DNA from: Acanthosepion pharaonis
Taxonomy: Eukaryota; Mollusca; Cephalopoda; Sepiida; Sepiidae
Assembly (NCBI GenBank): GCA_903632075.3
Contig: CAHIKZ030005407.1
Location: forward strand, 3,161,001-3,225,000
Direction: 5' to 3'
Length of the DNA: 64,000 bases
Positions within the stretch are counted from its first letter, which is position 1. Every line of letters starts with the position of its first letter. Positions 54,045 through 64,000 of the stretch are shown piece by piece. The notes below the pieces were generated by a model, which saw nothing but the letters and a program-made list of their open reading frames with translations, did no database searches and was not told the origin of the DNA. The translations under genes were made by a program, and so were the position numbers.

Positions 54045-55420
54045 TCCTGTCCTATATATAGTGTGAAGGGAGGTAAATCAAATTAAGTTAGTAAATTTAT
54101 GAGGGATTACTTCATTTAGTCGATTTAATAAAATATACAAATCAAATATTTATGCGCATTTAAACAAAATTGGTTCCCGAGTAAAATGAACTGTTTAATG
54201 ATTCAGTGTCTTTATTCGTACGTTTCTTAGATTGCAGTCTCATTAGTTGAAGCCTTTCATGTGAGGCATGCAGATACCTTCGTCTATTAAGCGATTGTCT
54301 TACTTGGTCTTCAAATAGACATTGTCGTCGCTATCTTTGTTGTTCTGTTGCTAATCTTTTTCTCCCGAGAGATATTTCCATTTCACCGTTATATTAAAAG
54401 CATCAACAATTTAACAAGAAAATATAATACCGGGAGCAACCAATGAATCATAGATACCATTGATCGTCTAAAATATGTAAAGGGAACGGATTTATTAAAC
54501 GGTTTATTGGCCTTTATTTTATTTGTGAAGTCTTTTTTTCTTATTGAATCTCAATACATTGTTTCAAGACACATTGTTCGGAGTATCATCCTCATCTTTG
54601 TTGTCATATTTATCACAACATTTTGGCCGTTGTACGCTCCGGCCTTCTTCAGGTGGCTGGAAACCTTTATTTTGCTTGCTGGAGTAGACTGTTCTAGTTC
54701 CACGTCTTTATGTCAGTTATCAGTTATTTCCTGTTAATTCTCTCTCCAAGTTCTCCACCGCCTTAACCAGGTATTGAACTCACACTCTTTGGGTACTATC
54801 ATTGGATCTAACAAACGCCTTTATCCACTGGGCCATGAATTTCCTTGAGGACAGCTGTGTCTGAATTTCTGGGAATTATAAACCTAATGTCTTCAGCAAC
54901 CGATTTTTACCAGTGCTCATATTGCAATTTTTGCTGTTATCATTGCATATTTTTCTTACCAGAGGTCATATTGCAATTTTTGTTGTTATTATTGCTTTTC
55001 TCTGGCACTCCGTATTACTGGTTCCCATACTGTATTCATTTCTATGCTTGGTCGGCTCAGGAAATTTTTGTGGCCTAGCATATGTGCTGATTCCTTAAGT
55101 TTACGAATTTTCCAATGATGTTCTTTGTCTATGATTTCAACCTGATCCCACAGAGAGCGGTGACCTCCTTTTTCTCTCTATATGTGGTCAGATTTTTCTC
55201 TTTCCCCTCTTGTTACAGCTTTTTGGTGTTCTTGAAGCCTTAACTTAAGGGGATGGCCTGCCTCCCGCCCCACCGATTTATATTTCTTTCCGCGGCTGCA
55301 AATATGTAAATAATGTACATAATACCTCATCTCAGAAATATAGACAGATTGTTTCAAGACATTTATTTCATTGCAACTCACTATTAAAATTTTCTAACAA
55401 TTGCTGTCATTTTTTACGGT
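54045..55420 (+). repeat. Anonymous duplicated unit, copy 2, carrying a PLE insertion
   Basis: Copy 1 and copy 2 are collinear. The only large difference is the 776-bp insert at 54572-55347. Confidence 0.7.
54572..55347 (-). mobile_element. PLE-derived insertion with GIY-YIG coding remnant
   Basis: Flanked by exact 14-bp repeats ATTGTTTCAAGACA (54558-54571 and 55348-55361). On the minus strand it starts CTGTCTATATTTCTGAGATG. Next comes a GIY-YIG C-terminal piece: GHPLKLRLQEHQKAVTRGER, DHI, then GGHRSLWDQVEIIDKEHHWK, IRKLKESAHML and MNTVWEPVIR-like residues. A tRNA-like segment follows (CCCAGTGGATAAAGGCG; GAGTTCAATACCTGG). Then comes a CTGAAGAAGGCCGGAGCGTA block with a second, mutated core (GGCCAAAATGTTGT). 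The N-terminal RT is gone. The first bases repeat, inverted, the end sequence of related copies. Confidence 0.75.
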
Positions 55421-55573
55421 ATAGAAACACTCGTACATATATAAATCTATATGTTAAATATGTCCAATATTTTTTTCGTGCTATGTTTTGAAAACGAGAA
55501 ACAAATGCCGCAGTTGAAAACTGTATTTTTGCTGCAAACATGCTAAAGACAGCCTGTCGCCAGAATGTTTTCA

Positions 55574-55604
<31 letters not shown>

Positions 55605-55743
55605 GAGAGAAAGAACAAGAGAGAGAAAACGAGAGAGAGAGAAAGAACAAGAGAGAGAAAGAACGAGAGAGAGAGAGAAAAACGAGAGAGAGAAAGAACG
55701 AGAGAGAGAGAAATAACGAGAGAGAGAGAGAGAGAGAGAAAAC

Positions 55744-55779
<36 letters not shown>

Positions 55780-55894
55780 AAGAACAAGAGAGAGAAAACG
55801 AGAGAGAGAGAAAGAACAAGAGAGAGAAAGAACGAGAGAGAGAGAGACAGAAAGAACGAGAGAGAGAGAAATAACGAGAGAGAGAGAGAGAGAA

Positions 55895-55947
<53 letters not shown>

Positions 55948-56600
55948 AAGAACAAGAGAGAGAAAACGAGAGAGAGAGAAAGAACAAGAGAGAGAAAGAA
56001 AGAGAGAGAGAGAAAAACGAGAGAGAGAGAGAAAAACGAGAGAGAGTGACAGAAAGAACGAGAGAGAGAGAAATAACGAGAGAGAGAGAGGGAGAGAGAA
56101 AACGAGAGAGAGAGAGAGAAAGAACGAGAGAGAACGGATTTATTAAACGAGAGAGAGAGAGAGAAAGAACGAGAGAGAGAGAGAAAGAACGAGAGAGAGA
56201 AAACGAGAGAGAGAGAGAAAGAACGAGAGAGAACGGATTTATTAAACGAGAGAGAGAGAGAAAAAAAGAACGAGAGAGAGAGAGAAAAAAAGAACGAGAG
56301 AGAGAGAGAGAGAACGAGGGAGAGAGAGAACGAGAGAGAGAGAGAGAACGAGAGAGAGAGAGAAAGAACGAGAGAGAGAGAGCGAGAGAGCTTTTAAGTT
56401 TAAGGTGTGGCATTTAAGTCAGGGCGCTACAAGCAAAAGGGTTTCATGTTAATACATTTTTATGAATTCTAGTTTTCAGTTTGGCATAATCATGAATGGT
56501 TGTTAGATTGAATAAAGTCATAAATAAAAAAGGGACAATTTAATTTTTTTTAATGATTTTCTATATTTTCCCCCATTAATAGCTTATGTTGTAAGAGCCA
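55420..56600. repeat. Duplicated unit with internal GA expansion
   Basis: The flanks of the GA tract (GAAAACGAGAAACAAATGCC, GACAGCCTGTCGCCAGAATG; then CATTTAAGTCAGGGCGCTAC, GAATAAAGTCATAAATAAAA) match 58460-58790, which has only about 25 bp where this copy has 0.8 kb of GA. Confidence 0.7.
55575..56391. repeat. 0.8-kb (GA)n/(GAAAGAAC) tract
   Basis: GAGAGA runs are broken by AAAGAAC, AAAACGA and ATAACGA. GAACGGATTTATTAAACGAG occurs twice (near 56130 and 56230). Long Ser/Leu or Arg/Glu frames in it are artefacts. Confidence 0.95.
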
Positions 56601-58110
56601 GATCACACCAAAAATGGAGTTCTTCTGTCCTATATGAGTAGGAGCCACACAGTCTTCACTTTCAGTCACGATAAAGTCCGAAAATGTCTTCACGTCCTTG
56701 TAGGCGACGAATTATTTTCCATCCGAGAACCCCTTTCCCACAGACAAAACATAGCAAGCTTCTCGCTGCACTATCGCTATTTCCTTGGAAAGTGTTCAGA
56801 CGAACTACACCTTGGGCACTAAAACAACCCCATATCGTGATTGATCCGCCTCCAAATTTTACTATTGTGGGATAGTATTCTTCGACAAATATCCAGTAAT
56901 CTTCTTTCTCCAGAACTTTTCCCCAGCATTTCTACCAAAAATTTCAATTTTCGTTTCGTCTGACCAAAGTATATTTTCCTAAAAATGATACAGGTTTGAT
57001 ACAATGATTGTTTGCAAAAATCCAGTCTAGCAAGAATGTGTTTTTTTAAGAAGTGTTTTTTTTTTCCTTGGAGTTCTCGAAAAGATATCATATCGACGAA
57101 GTGAACGACTAATTGTATCCATACTCACTTTTACTCCACTTACTTCTAGTCCTCCCTTCTAGTTCTTTAACCATAACTCGGGGCTCGTTGCCAACTTTTC
57201 CCGCCAATAATCTTGCCGTATGTTCCGTTACCTTTGTAGAATGACCAAATCTTCTTTTGGAACGAATGGAATGACATGTCTTCTAGTGACGAACTATTGT
57301 ACCAACTGATCTCAGTGGCACATTTAACTGACTAGATATCTTACTATAACAAAGTCCATTTGTATGAAGGTCAACAATACATTTGCAGAAATCTTGATCA
57401 ATAATTTTGCTTTTCCCTATTTTGTCAATGTTTAAAGGAAGGTTGACAAAGAATGACACAATACTTTTAATCATTCCTAAAAGTAATCATAAAATGAATC
57501 TAAAACGTTCGAAACAACAACCTCATCCTAATTTGGAACATTTTAGTAAAATTTGAAGACTTTTATAAAAAAAAAATGCTGTTGTTAATAAAAAAATATG
57601 GTGTGAACTTTTGAGTTACTAAATATTGGTTTTCTTCGTTGGATACTTTTTTTTTGAAGTTTTTTTTTTTTAAATCTGATTGTTTGGCTGAATAGCTAAA
57701 TATATGTTTTATGAGCAGTAAAAGTTTAATTGATCTCACTGTATTAGAAATAGCTAAAACACATTTTTTGTAATGCGTTGTAAACTTTTGTATGGCACTG
57801 TACATTCCTTTATTCCACCAGTTCTAACCTTTACGGCTAAGACCTGCCATGACACATACAGTGTAACAAACCACCCTCATTCTCTTTGCATTCTATTTGT
57901 GAGATTTAAGTTCCACTCGAGTAGTTTCTTCTCATTAACTACTGCTTTGTGGAACCGATTACCAAGAAGATACTTCCCTGATCACGAAAATCTTGGCCTG
58001 TCTTAGTTTAGGAGCATCTGTTACCTTTCCCACATACATCCATAAACAGTGCATCTTACTCTGTAACACTCTACCTTGAGAGGCGCTTGGGCTTTGTACA
58101 GGGTGAACAT
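56590..58110 (+). pseudogene. LINE-J C-terminal part, split by a Tc1-like element
   Basis: The left piece (56590-56806) encodes AHTVFTFSHDKVRKCLHVLV, GDELFSIREPLSHRQNIASF and SLHYRYFLGKCSDEL. The right piece (57801-58110) resumes with SFIPPVLTFTAKTCHDTYSV, VRFKFHSSSFFSLTTALWNR and LPRRYFPDHENL plus 3' UTR. The two join in phase with other LINE-J copies when the Tc1-like segment is left out. Confidence 0.8.
56808..57800 (-). pseudogene. Tc1-like transposase element inside LINE-J
   Basis: The borders are TA on both sides (56806-56807 and 57801-57802), the Tc1/mariner target. On the minus strand it starts CAGTGCCATACAAAAGTTTA, a Tc1-type end. The frame at 57474 gives GKSKIIDQDFCKCIVDLHTN and SQLNVPLRSVGTIVRH (first helix-turn-helix). 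Then come FGHSTKVTERTARLLAGKVG, a KNxxFxSDET-like region in broken frames, and GGGSITIWGCFSAQG at the end. The second half with the remaining catalytic residues and the other inverted repeat is missing. Many stops. Confidence 0.75.
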
Positions 58111-58137
58111 CATTGCAAAAGAAAAAAATAATACACT

Positions 58138-59065
58138 AAAATTAATTCACATCATTTTCTTAGGATGGAACTTTTCTGGAGAGAGCAACCGCCGTCTCTT
58201 CTTTGGAGACAGGCTTGGAAAAATATGACGATTAAAATAAGGTGCTTGAATTAGAAAATAGCTAACTGAAGTGGGGAAAACGTCTAAAAATGATTCCTGA
58301 AAAAAATAAGATTAACAAATAGTTAATACAGAGTAGCAGCAAACAGATATCGTTACTAAAAAATTCAGTACACTGATGAGAAGGTGATCATGTTGAAAAT
58401 AAAACATTTGTTGTGTGAAATAAACTTTTTTCATCATTAGTCTGAGTACTTATTGATATATCTATATACATATATAAACATGTATGCTACGTATGTCCTA
58501 AATCTTCCCGCGGTATTTTTTTGAAAACGAGAGATAAAATGCGCAGTTGAAAAGACAATCCTGTCGCCATCATGTTTTGAGGTGGAGACCTTTGTTTAAG
58601 GGTCGGTATTTAAGTCAAGGAGCTAGAAGCTAAAAAGTTTTGTTAATGAACTTTTGTGAATCCTAACATTCCGTTTGAAATAACAGTGACTAGTTACCAT
58701 ATTGTATAAAATCATGAATAAAAAAAAGAACAATGATTTGCTATAAAAGATTTTTTCCAATGAATGCTTTATGCTATAAGAATTAACACCTTAAAATTAG
58801 TTTGCATCACATTCATAGGGTGGAGTAAATTATTTTCTAGAGAGAGCAGCCGCCGGTCCCTCCTTGGAGACAAGCTTGAAAAAAATATGACGATTAAAAT
58901 AAGGTTTTTGAATTAGAGAATAGGTTATTGAAGCAGGGAAAACGTCTAAAAATGGTTCACGAAAAAATAAGACGAATAACTATTTAATAAAGAGTAGCAG
59001 AAAAAAACCCCAGACATCTATATTAAAAATTCTTTCCAATGATAAGAAGGTGATCGTGTTGAAGA
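58138..59065. repeat. Pair of direct repeats of about 270 bp around a duplicated unit
   Basis: 58138-58400 and 58786-59065 share GAGAGAGCAACCGCCGTCTC / GAGAGAGCAGCCGCCGGTCC, TATGACGATTAAAATAAGGT, GGGAAAACGTCTAAAAATG and GAAGGTGATCATGTTGAA. A third, more degraded copy is at 59640-59840. Between the first two lies the GA-free counterpart of 55420-56600. Confidence 0.7.
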
Positions 59066-59092
59066 TATTAGGCTGCAGACTTATAAATATAT

Positions 59093-59416
59093 CTAATTGC
59101 TACATCTTACTTTGACGAGAGCAGCCTCCTCACTCTTCATATCACTTGTAATGGCTTCCTCCTTGTTTCGGCGTCTATAGACCATAATATGACTCTTGAG
59201 GCCAGCATTCGACTTAATAGTTATCATGCATATTTGACAGATAAACTCTGTATCGTTGATTGGGTTGATTGGATCTATATGCTCTACAACTCTCCTGTGT
59301 ACCACCACGTGCCGCCTCAGTCCAGATGATGATCTGCAAAGCTTTTTGCAAACAACACAGGTATTGTTGGCAGAATGACGAGGCGGGTTGGCATAGTTGT
59401 ATATCTTGTATATCTA
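59093..59416 (-). pseudogene. Fragment with two C2H2-type zinc fingers
   Basis: One minus frame reads NNTCVVCKKLCRSSSGLRRH-VVVH (C-x2-C-x12-H-x3-H, a complete finger). About 20 residues later comes FICQICMITIKSNAGLKSHI-MVY (same spacing, last His replaced by Tyr). KSNAGLKSH-type fingers occur at the ends of some non-LTR retrotransposon proteins. That origin is more likely here than a host transcription factor, given the short frame and the surroundings, but it is not proven. It stops at VRCSN (59093). Confidence 0.5.
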
Positions 59417-59432
59417 CATACATAGATATATA

Positions 59433-59563
59433 CAACGTAGTGTAATGCTTAGCAAATTTGTCTCGCTCGATCAATTACAACTGAATAGTGAGTTATATCT
59501 TCGCTGAGTGCCCCACACTTTCGGCCTTGTGTCACATCTTAGCAACGCTTAGAAAATCGCCAT
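59433..59563 (+). repeat. SINE-A copy
   Basis: GTAGTGTAATGCTTAGCAAA, TTTGTCTCGCTCGATCAATT, a mutated box B (GAGTTATATCTTCGCTG), ACTTTCGGCCTTGTGTCACA and ACGCTTAGAAAATCGCC, in plus orientation. Confidence 0.7.
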
Positions 59564-59840
59564 ATATATATACATATGTGCAAAATTTTCTAGGGACTCA
59601 TTTTTAAGACGCGGTTAAAATCTTGTATTTTGTAGGAAACTTTAAAAATCAAATATGTTTGAATTAGAGAAAGTTTCATTGAAGAGAAGAACGTGTCGAA
59701 AAATGTCGAAAGAAAAAAAATGAGACGAACAGATAGGTATTTAATGGTAGCATCGGAAAGATATTGGTATACAAGAAAGAGAAGTACAATAAAGAAATCA
59801 TGCGTCAGTATTCTTCTGACATATATTGTTTACATTCATG

Positions 59841-60408
59841 AAAGATGAATTAGTAAATCTCCATGGTACAGGAAGAGTTTAAAAAAAATCAACAACCAAA
59901 GAAAAAAAAAAATAAATAAAAAAGGCAAAAGTACCAAATGAGATAACAATTTAAAATAGAAGGTTAAAAAAACTGATGTTTTGATTCTGAAGCTTTGAGA
60001 TCAAAATGATCAAAGCCTGTGTGATTAGAGTTATTCGGTGTTAAACGCATAAAAAAATTTGAACACGTATTTTCAATTCTAAATAGTCTCAACAAATATG
60101 ACTTCGTTTATATTTGTTAAGAGCCGTTGACTTCCAGTTTTCGAAAGAATATGTTCCCAGCTAAACGAGAAAGGAATCACACTTATGTCAATAAATATAT
60201 GCACGCTCAAAAAACAACTAAATTTACTTCTTTATAGTATATTTACATTAAAATGAAACAACATCTTCCGAAAAAAATCGATTTTTTTACTTGTTAGGCT
60301 TTATTAAAATCATACCGGCCCATCAACAAGATAATTTGATAAAATGGGAGCTAGAAATGTTAAATTTATATTATTTATTTCTTTGCTTTGTATATTTTCT
60401 TTGAATAA
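59841..60408. other. No feature recognised
   Basis: A-rich runs near 59880-59925. Nothing else recognised. Confidence 0.4.
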
Positions 60409-60456
60409 AATAATAATAATAATAATAATAATAAAAATAAAAATAATAATAATAAA
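60409..60456. repeat. (AAT)n microsatellite
   Basis: About 15 AAT units with AAAAT variants. Confidence 0.9.
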
Positions 60457-60499
60457 CAAATAAAGAAAATATGCATAAATAACCTATCTAGAGGTCATG

Positions 60500-60890
60500 A
60501 CCATAAATGACCTTCAGCATTACATCTACCCCCCCCACAAAAAAAAAACTGGGAAGAGCCAGTCTCTTGCTCAACTACGCCCCACACATAATAAACAAGG
60601 GGTGTTGAAGTTAGGTGACTAGATGTAAGGGGTAATGAGGTCGCAGAAATTGTCTGAAAGCCATGACGGGGTTCTCCTGCTTGTGTGACAGGGTGCAGAG
60701 TCCGGCTGACAGACATAGTGTCTTTCAAAAGCTATCCTCTTGACCCAAGGCAGCATTACAACCCCAAGGCAGTTGAGTAGGCCTCCGTGTTGACTGAGGC
60801 CCAGTCCAACGAATTTGGGAGTTCCTTTCTAAAATAGTGAGAGTGAGTTTTCTTAGCTGCCGTACTTTCGTAATCACCATTAGACTCATA
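60500..60890 (-). pseudogene. Mariner-like transposase remnant
   Basis: Minus frames give HGGLLNCLGVVMLPWVKRIA, CQPDSAPCHTSRRTPSWLSD, NFCDLITPYI, then LVYYVWGVVEQETGS. The QDSAPCHTSRRTQxWL / NSPDxNPLDYYVWG pattern is typical of one animal mariner lineage. The second catalytic Asp in QDSAP survives as PDSAP. Frameshifts separate the pieces. Confidence 0.65.
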
Positions 60891-61085
60891 GAACTCTTTC
60901 CGAACCCTCTGCGAAAAAAGTGTAGTATATCATACTGTTTCTAAATTTATGGAGGAGTGAATTACGTTATGGTGCTTTTTTCTCACAGATGGTGCCCAAC
61001 TGACAGTACTGTACAGTGCAGTCGACAAAATCAAAAAAAAAAACGCGCATGCAGAAAGTTAAAAAAATGAGGACAATTTACCCAT

Positions 61086-61116
<31 letters not shown>

Positions 61117-61228
61117 CGTAATACCATGGGTAATTGGTAGGGATAATTCCAAGGAGGACATTAATCCAAAGAGAGCTCAATGTAAGTAACAGAGCAAAAT
61201 AATATAAGACACAGCTTAAAATTCCATT
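60891..61228. other. No gene recognised; short (TA)n
   Basis: (TA)n at 61089-61115. The part just left of it may continue the mariner remnant, but without recognisable motifs. Confidence 0.4.
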
Positions 61229-61303
61229 TCGGTTATAATTTATTTTATGAATATATATAAATATAAATATATATTTAAATATATTCATGAAATAAATTAT
61301 AAC
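61229..61303. repeat. Imperfect palindrome
   Basis: GGTTATAATTTATTTTATGA and the inverted TCATGAAATAAATTATAACC form arms of about 27 bp around an AT-rich centre. Confidence 0.7.
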
Positions 61304-61378
61304 CTTGGTTCACTCACCAAGGGAGAACTTTTACCGATGGTTTATTGCACAAACTGCCGATCCGTTGTTTGTCTCTTC

Positions 61379-61920
61379 AGTCTTGTTTACGGATGAAGCA
61401 ACATTTAGAAGAGATGGCAACCGACATTTGTAGGCAGATCGGATTTTTCATGGTACAATACAGGCAAGACAACAGCGTTAATTTACGTTTAATATGTGGA
61501 CTGGAATTGTAGTTTCTGGTATGTCCATATGTTCTACCAGCACGTCTTACAGGAGCTGTCTACAGGGACTTTATTTCGAACACATTTTCAGACCTGCTCG
61601 CGGATGTACCATGAAGACACATGTGGTTCATGCATGATGGGGCTCCAGTACTGGCTGACATCTACTATGAAAACTGGATTGGTAGAGGAGAACCGATTCC
61701 ATATCCAGCACATTCCGCCGACCTCTATCCTATGGATTTTTATCTGTGGTGCCACCTAAAACAATTTACAGTTTATGCAACATACATTAATAAAGCAGAG
61801 ACGCTTCACCAACGTGTCATGTGGGTCTGAGAAACCATTCAACACCTTGTGGGACGGGTGCATGTGTGTGTTGGAGCAAGCTGAGGACATTTCGAACATC
61901 TTGTGTTGCTGTGTTGAAGT
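61379..61920 (+). pseudogene. Mariner/Tc1-type transposase remnant (second lineage)
   Basis: Starts with LFTDEATFRRDGN (first catalytic Asp region), then FNMWTGIVVSG. After frameshifts come MWFMHDGAPVLADIYYENWI (HDGAP, second Asp region), GRGEPIPYPAHSADLYPMDF, YLWCHLKQFTVYAT (SPDLxPLDFYLWGHLK consensus) and NKAETLHQRV. The order and the RWIGRGGPIPWPPRSPDL signature are frequent in arthropod genomes. At least three frameshifts and several stops. Terminal repeats not identified. Confidence 0.7.
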
Positions 61921-62169
61921 ACAACGATGACCTTTTGGACTTATGTTTATACGGACATTTTGTCTTGTTTTGTTGTGAGGAACCTTCCACCAAAGTTTGT
62001 AAAAGTATTATTGAAGCATCCCATATATACAAAGTGCAACAGGTCTTTGAGAACACACCATTTTTCTACAGTGTTCCTGAAGGACGTACGTTATCATGGT
62101 TCTCAAGATTCCTTTCCTTTATTATCTGTGAAATGTCAGGACTTCTCGAAAAAGATAGTGGAATGGTTT

Positions 62170-62400
62170 CCCCCTTAACTTTTCCACGGTTTAGAATTCA
62201 GAGTGGTTCATCTTCTAGACCTGTTGACACCCACAGCTAGAATCTATCCTGCTATTTAACCTGTAGATGGGTGTAGAAAAATGGCTTCATTCTTTTCTTA
62301 AGGGCATTAGTGCGAAAGTGAATGCAACTGATTACGCTGAATTTTGAATTCGGCTCGCCAGTTCCACTTTGCGCGCCGATAGCTGTCATGCTACCAGAAC
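62170..62400 (-). repeat. SINE-C copy
   Basis: On the minus strand the tRNA-like part (TGGCGAGCCGAATTCAAAAT) is followed by GTTGCATTCACTTTCGCACT, AATGCCCTTAAGAAAAG, CATCTACAGGTTAAATAGCA and GGATAGATTCTAGCTGTGGG. Confidence 0.5.
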
Positions 62401-62824
62401 GACATTTAGCATCCCGTAAATATAACGCGGCGAATTCCAGGCGTTATCGCGACAGCTTCCAAGCAGAAAATAAAAAAAAGGGCTCGCCGTACTCGCGATA
62501 TTAGCCACCAACCACGGTCTTTAAGTTCATGAACAAATTAGATGCCTTTGTTTATTGACGTGTCACCCGTTTCCAAGAGAAAGAAACTTTATTATCAGTC
62601 AGGTCTTCTGTAGTATATGATTCACGCCAGGAGGTCTGAATCGAATTTAATGTCCATCAAGAACCTTTGATTAAAGAAGAGTTAATCTCTGGTGACCCCA
62701 ATATGTACTAACTTTACTCTAAAAGCTTTTTCTATTTGGTGTCATTTTATAAAATAAAAAGAACTAGGAGCTGGACCAAGAAGTCAGTGTCTCAGTCGCC
62801 GAGTGCAAAATCGAAACTCGAAAA
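62401..62824. other. No feature recognised
   Basis: A CpG-containing patch at 62400-62505 stands out slightly. No family identified. Confidence 0.35.
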
Positions 62825-63185
62825 ATGTCGTGATATATTAGCCTCTATCGGTTATTTAATGCCGATATCTAAATATTTTATACGCTATTTTTATTTTTTG
62901 ATATAATAATGATTAAATGATATAAATCTTATTAATTAGCCCATAGCTTGGGGGAGAAGGGGTGGATTCATAACATTCCCAAGGGTATTTGGGCGTAAGT
63001 GAATATAATAAAACCAACTGGAATTTGAACCCGGCTCTCCTATTAACAACCAGTAGCCATTGCACCACCCGCACATCAAAGCATACAGTAATTCGTGGTC
63101 ACTTATGTAGGTACTGACCAAGCTCGACATTGCTTAACTTTGGTGATCGTACAGCAATCAGTGTTTGAAACTGATGTGGCCGTAT
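62825..63185 (-). repeat. SINE-S copy with 5S-like head
   Basis: On the minus strand: TACGGCCACATCAGTTTCAA, TGTACGATCACCAAAGTTAA, GCAATGTCGAGCTTGGTCAG and TACCTACATAAGTGACCACG (5S-like). Then GATGTGCGGGTGGTGCAATG and GAGAGCCGGGTTCAAATTCC (tRNA-like, good box B), the middle (CTTACGCCCAAATACCCTTG) and the GGCATTAAATAACCGATAGA tail. Confidence 0.8.
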
Positions 63186-63420
63186 CCCTTATTGAAACAG
63201 AATATACACACAAGAAACAACCAGATAAAAGAAAGTTATATAAACGTCCGGCCTTCGAGGGGGGGGGGACAAAGAGAATTTTTATCTAAATGTCACACCG
63301 TATAATGTTGAATACGTCATTCATAACCACTACTGAATTAAGTGCATTGACAAGCAAGGAGTTTATGCAGAAAAATATTCAGTGTGCAAAATAAACGCTT
63401 GTTTTCATTATTAGCTTGCG

Positions 63421-63498
63421 GACCTACATCTCTCTCTCTCTCCCGCCTTCTCTCGTTCGATATCGAGTTCGATCGATCGATCGATCTATCTATCTATG

Positions 63499-63545
<47 letters not shown>
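63421..63545. repeat. (TC)n, (GATC)n/(ATCT)n and (GT)n microsatellites
   Basis: (TC)n at 63429-63441, GATCGATCGATCGATC near 63469-63485, ATCT units after it, and (GT)n at 63502-63541. Confidence 0.95.
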
Positions 63546-63547
<2 letters not shown>

Positions 63548-63879
63548 GTATGCACAGTAAATAAAATATTCAAACTTATCTTTCCGACTTGTCAGGGTGT
63601 GAAATAGTAAATTGAATTTAAATTTGAATTTAGATAGCAATTTTAATTTACTATCTGATCCCTATGACGAAACGGATACCATTTCTGCGAAACTCTGAGT
63701 CGCAAAGTTAAGTCTGAACATTTTATTTAATTTGTTTAGTATAAATGATCTATTTAAAAAAAAAAAAAAAAATACTGAGCACTTTACTGGTAAAGACTGC
63801 TTGCCTAAAAAATCTTATCGTTCAGAAATAAGCTTTTCGACCGTTTCTTTTGGGAAAAAATACAACACGCATGCGCGCA

Positions 63880-63920
63880 CACACACACAGACACACACAC
63901 ACGCACGCGCACACACACAA

Positions 63921-63975
<55 letters not shown>
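63880..63975. repeat. (AC)n followed by (TA)n
   Basis: Interrupted (AC)n at 63881-63940, then (AT)n to 63975. Confidence 0.95.
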
Positions 63976-63979
<4 letters not shown>

Positions 63980-64000
63980 GCACATACATATGAGATAGAA

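Noticed and set aside
55571..56413. Open frames of 123-280 codons rich in Ser/Leu or Arg/Glu
   Set aside because: They are read-throughs of the GA tract in several frames and on both strands. Repetition explains them fully.

Overview
This is animal (non-vertebrate) nuclear DNA, and almost all of what can be recognised is mobile-element debris and simple repeats. It is AT-rich, with many long (TA)n, (ATCT)n, (AC)n and (GA)n tracts. I found no intact host gene. The longest open frames are either low-complexity (TA and GA tracts) or decayed transposon fragments with stops and frameshifts. Several mariner-type transposase remnants have motifs I associate with arthropod elements, so an arthropod is my best guess. 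Nothing here fixes the phylum.

Repeat families, named here for convenience. LINE-J: non-LTR retrotransposon fragments, all from the 3' part of the reverse transcriptase ORF (motifs like SHRRNVASL, YKYFHG, WNSLP, NLQ.FK). LINE-R: a second non-LTR family (motifs like KKRLEAT, YRRML, RKRQLKF). LINE-K: a third, seen once as a tandem pair. SINE-A: about 130 bp, tRNA-derived. SINE-S: a chimera with a 5S rRNA-like head followed by a tRNA-like part. SINE-C: another tRNA-like SINE sharing part of SINE-S. D: a 350-530 bp repeat whose tail resembles that of SINE-S. PLE: Penelope-like elements with GIY-YIG coding remnants. There are also short non-autonomous Helitrons, Tc1/mariner and hAT remnants, MITEs, foldback elements and a probable solo LTR.

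Layout. 1-6.4 kb: SINE-A, D, a degenerate microsatellite block, two LINE-J pieces, a mariner remnant and a MITE. 7-15.8 kb: SINE-S, LINE-R, two Helitron copies, a PLE foldback element, D copies and a hAT-like transposase. 15.8-25.6 kb: LINE-J, a tRNA-like tandem array, a mariner copy with inverted ends, a hammerhead-like motif, a large palindrome, LINE-J and SINE-S. 26-37 kb: PLE GIY-YIG, LINE-R holding a solo LTR, LINE-J, Helitron and a 96-bp tandem array. 37-45 kb: massive (TA)n and (ATCT)n, a perfect palindrome, SINE-S and SINE-A. 44.8-53 kb: LINE-J split by a Helitron, a 115-bp tandem array split by a foldback element, and an inverted-repeat element holding a tRNA-like sequence. 53-60 kb: duplicated anonymous units, one carrying a PLE insertion and one carrying an 0.8-kb GA tract, plus LINE-J split by Tc1. 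60-64 kb: two mariner remnants, SINE-S and microsatellites.

The most interesting structures are the PLE-derived insertions of three sizes (145, about 425 and 776 bp). Two have clear target-site duplications and the third a probable one. Next come a near-canonical hammerhead ribozyme motif at 19547-19592 and the chimeric 5S/tRNA SINE family. No interacting gene system was found. All alignments were made by eye and coordinates of repeat edges are approximate.
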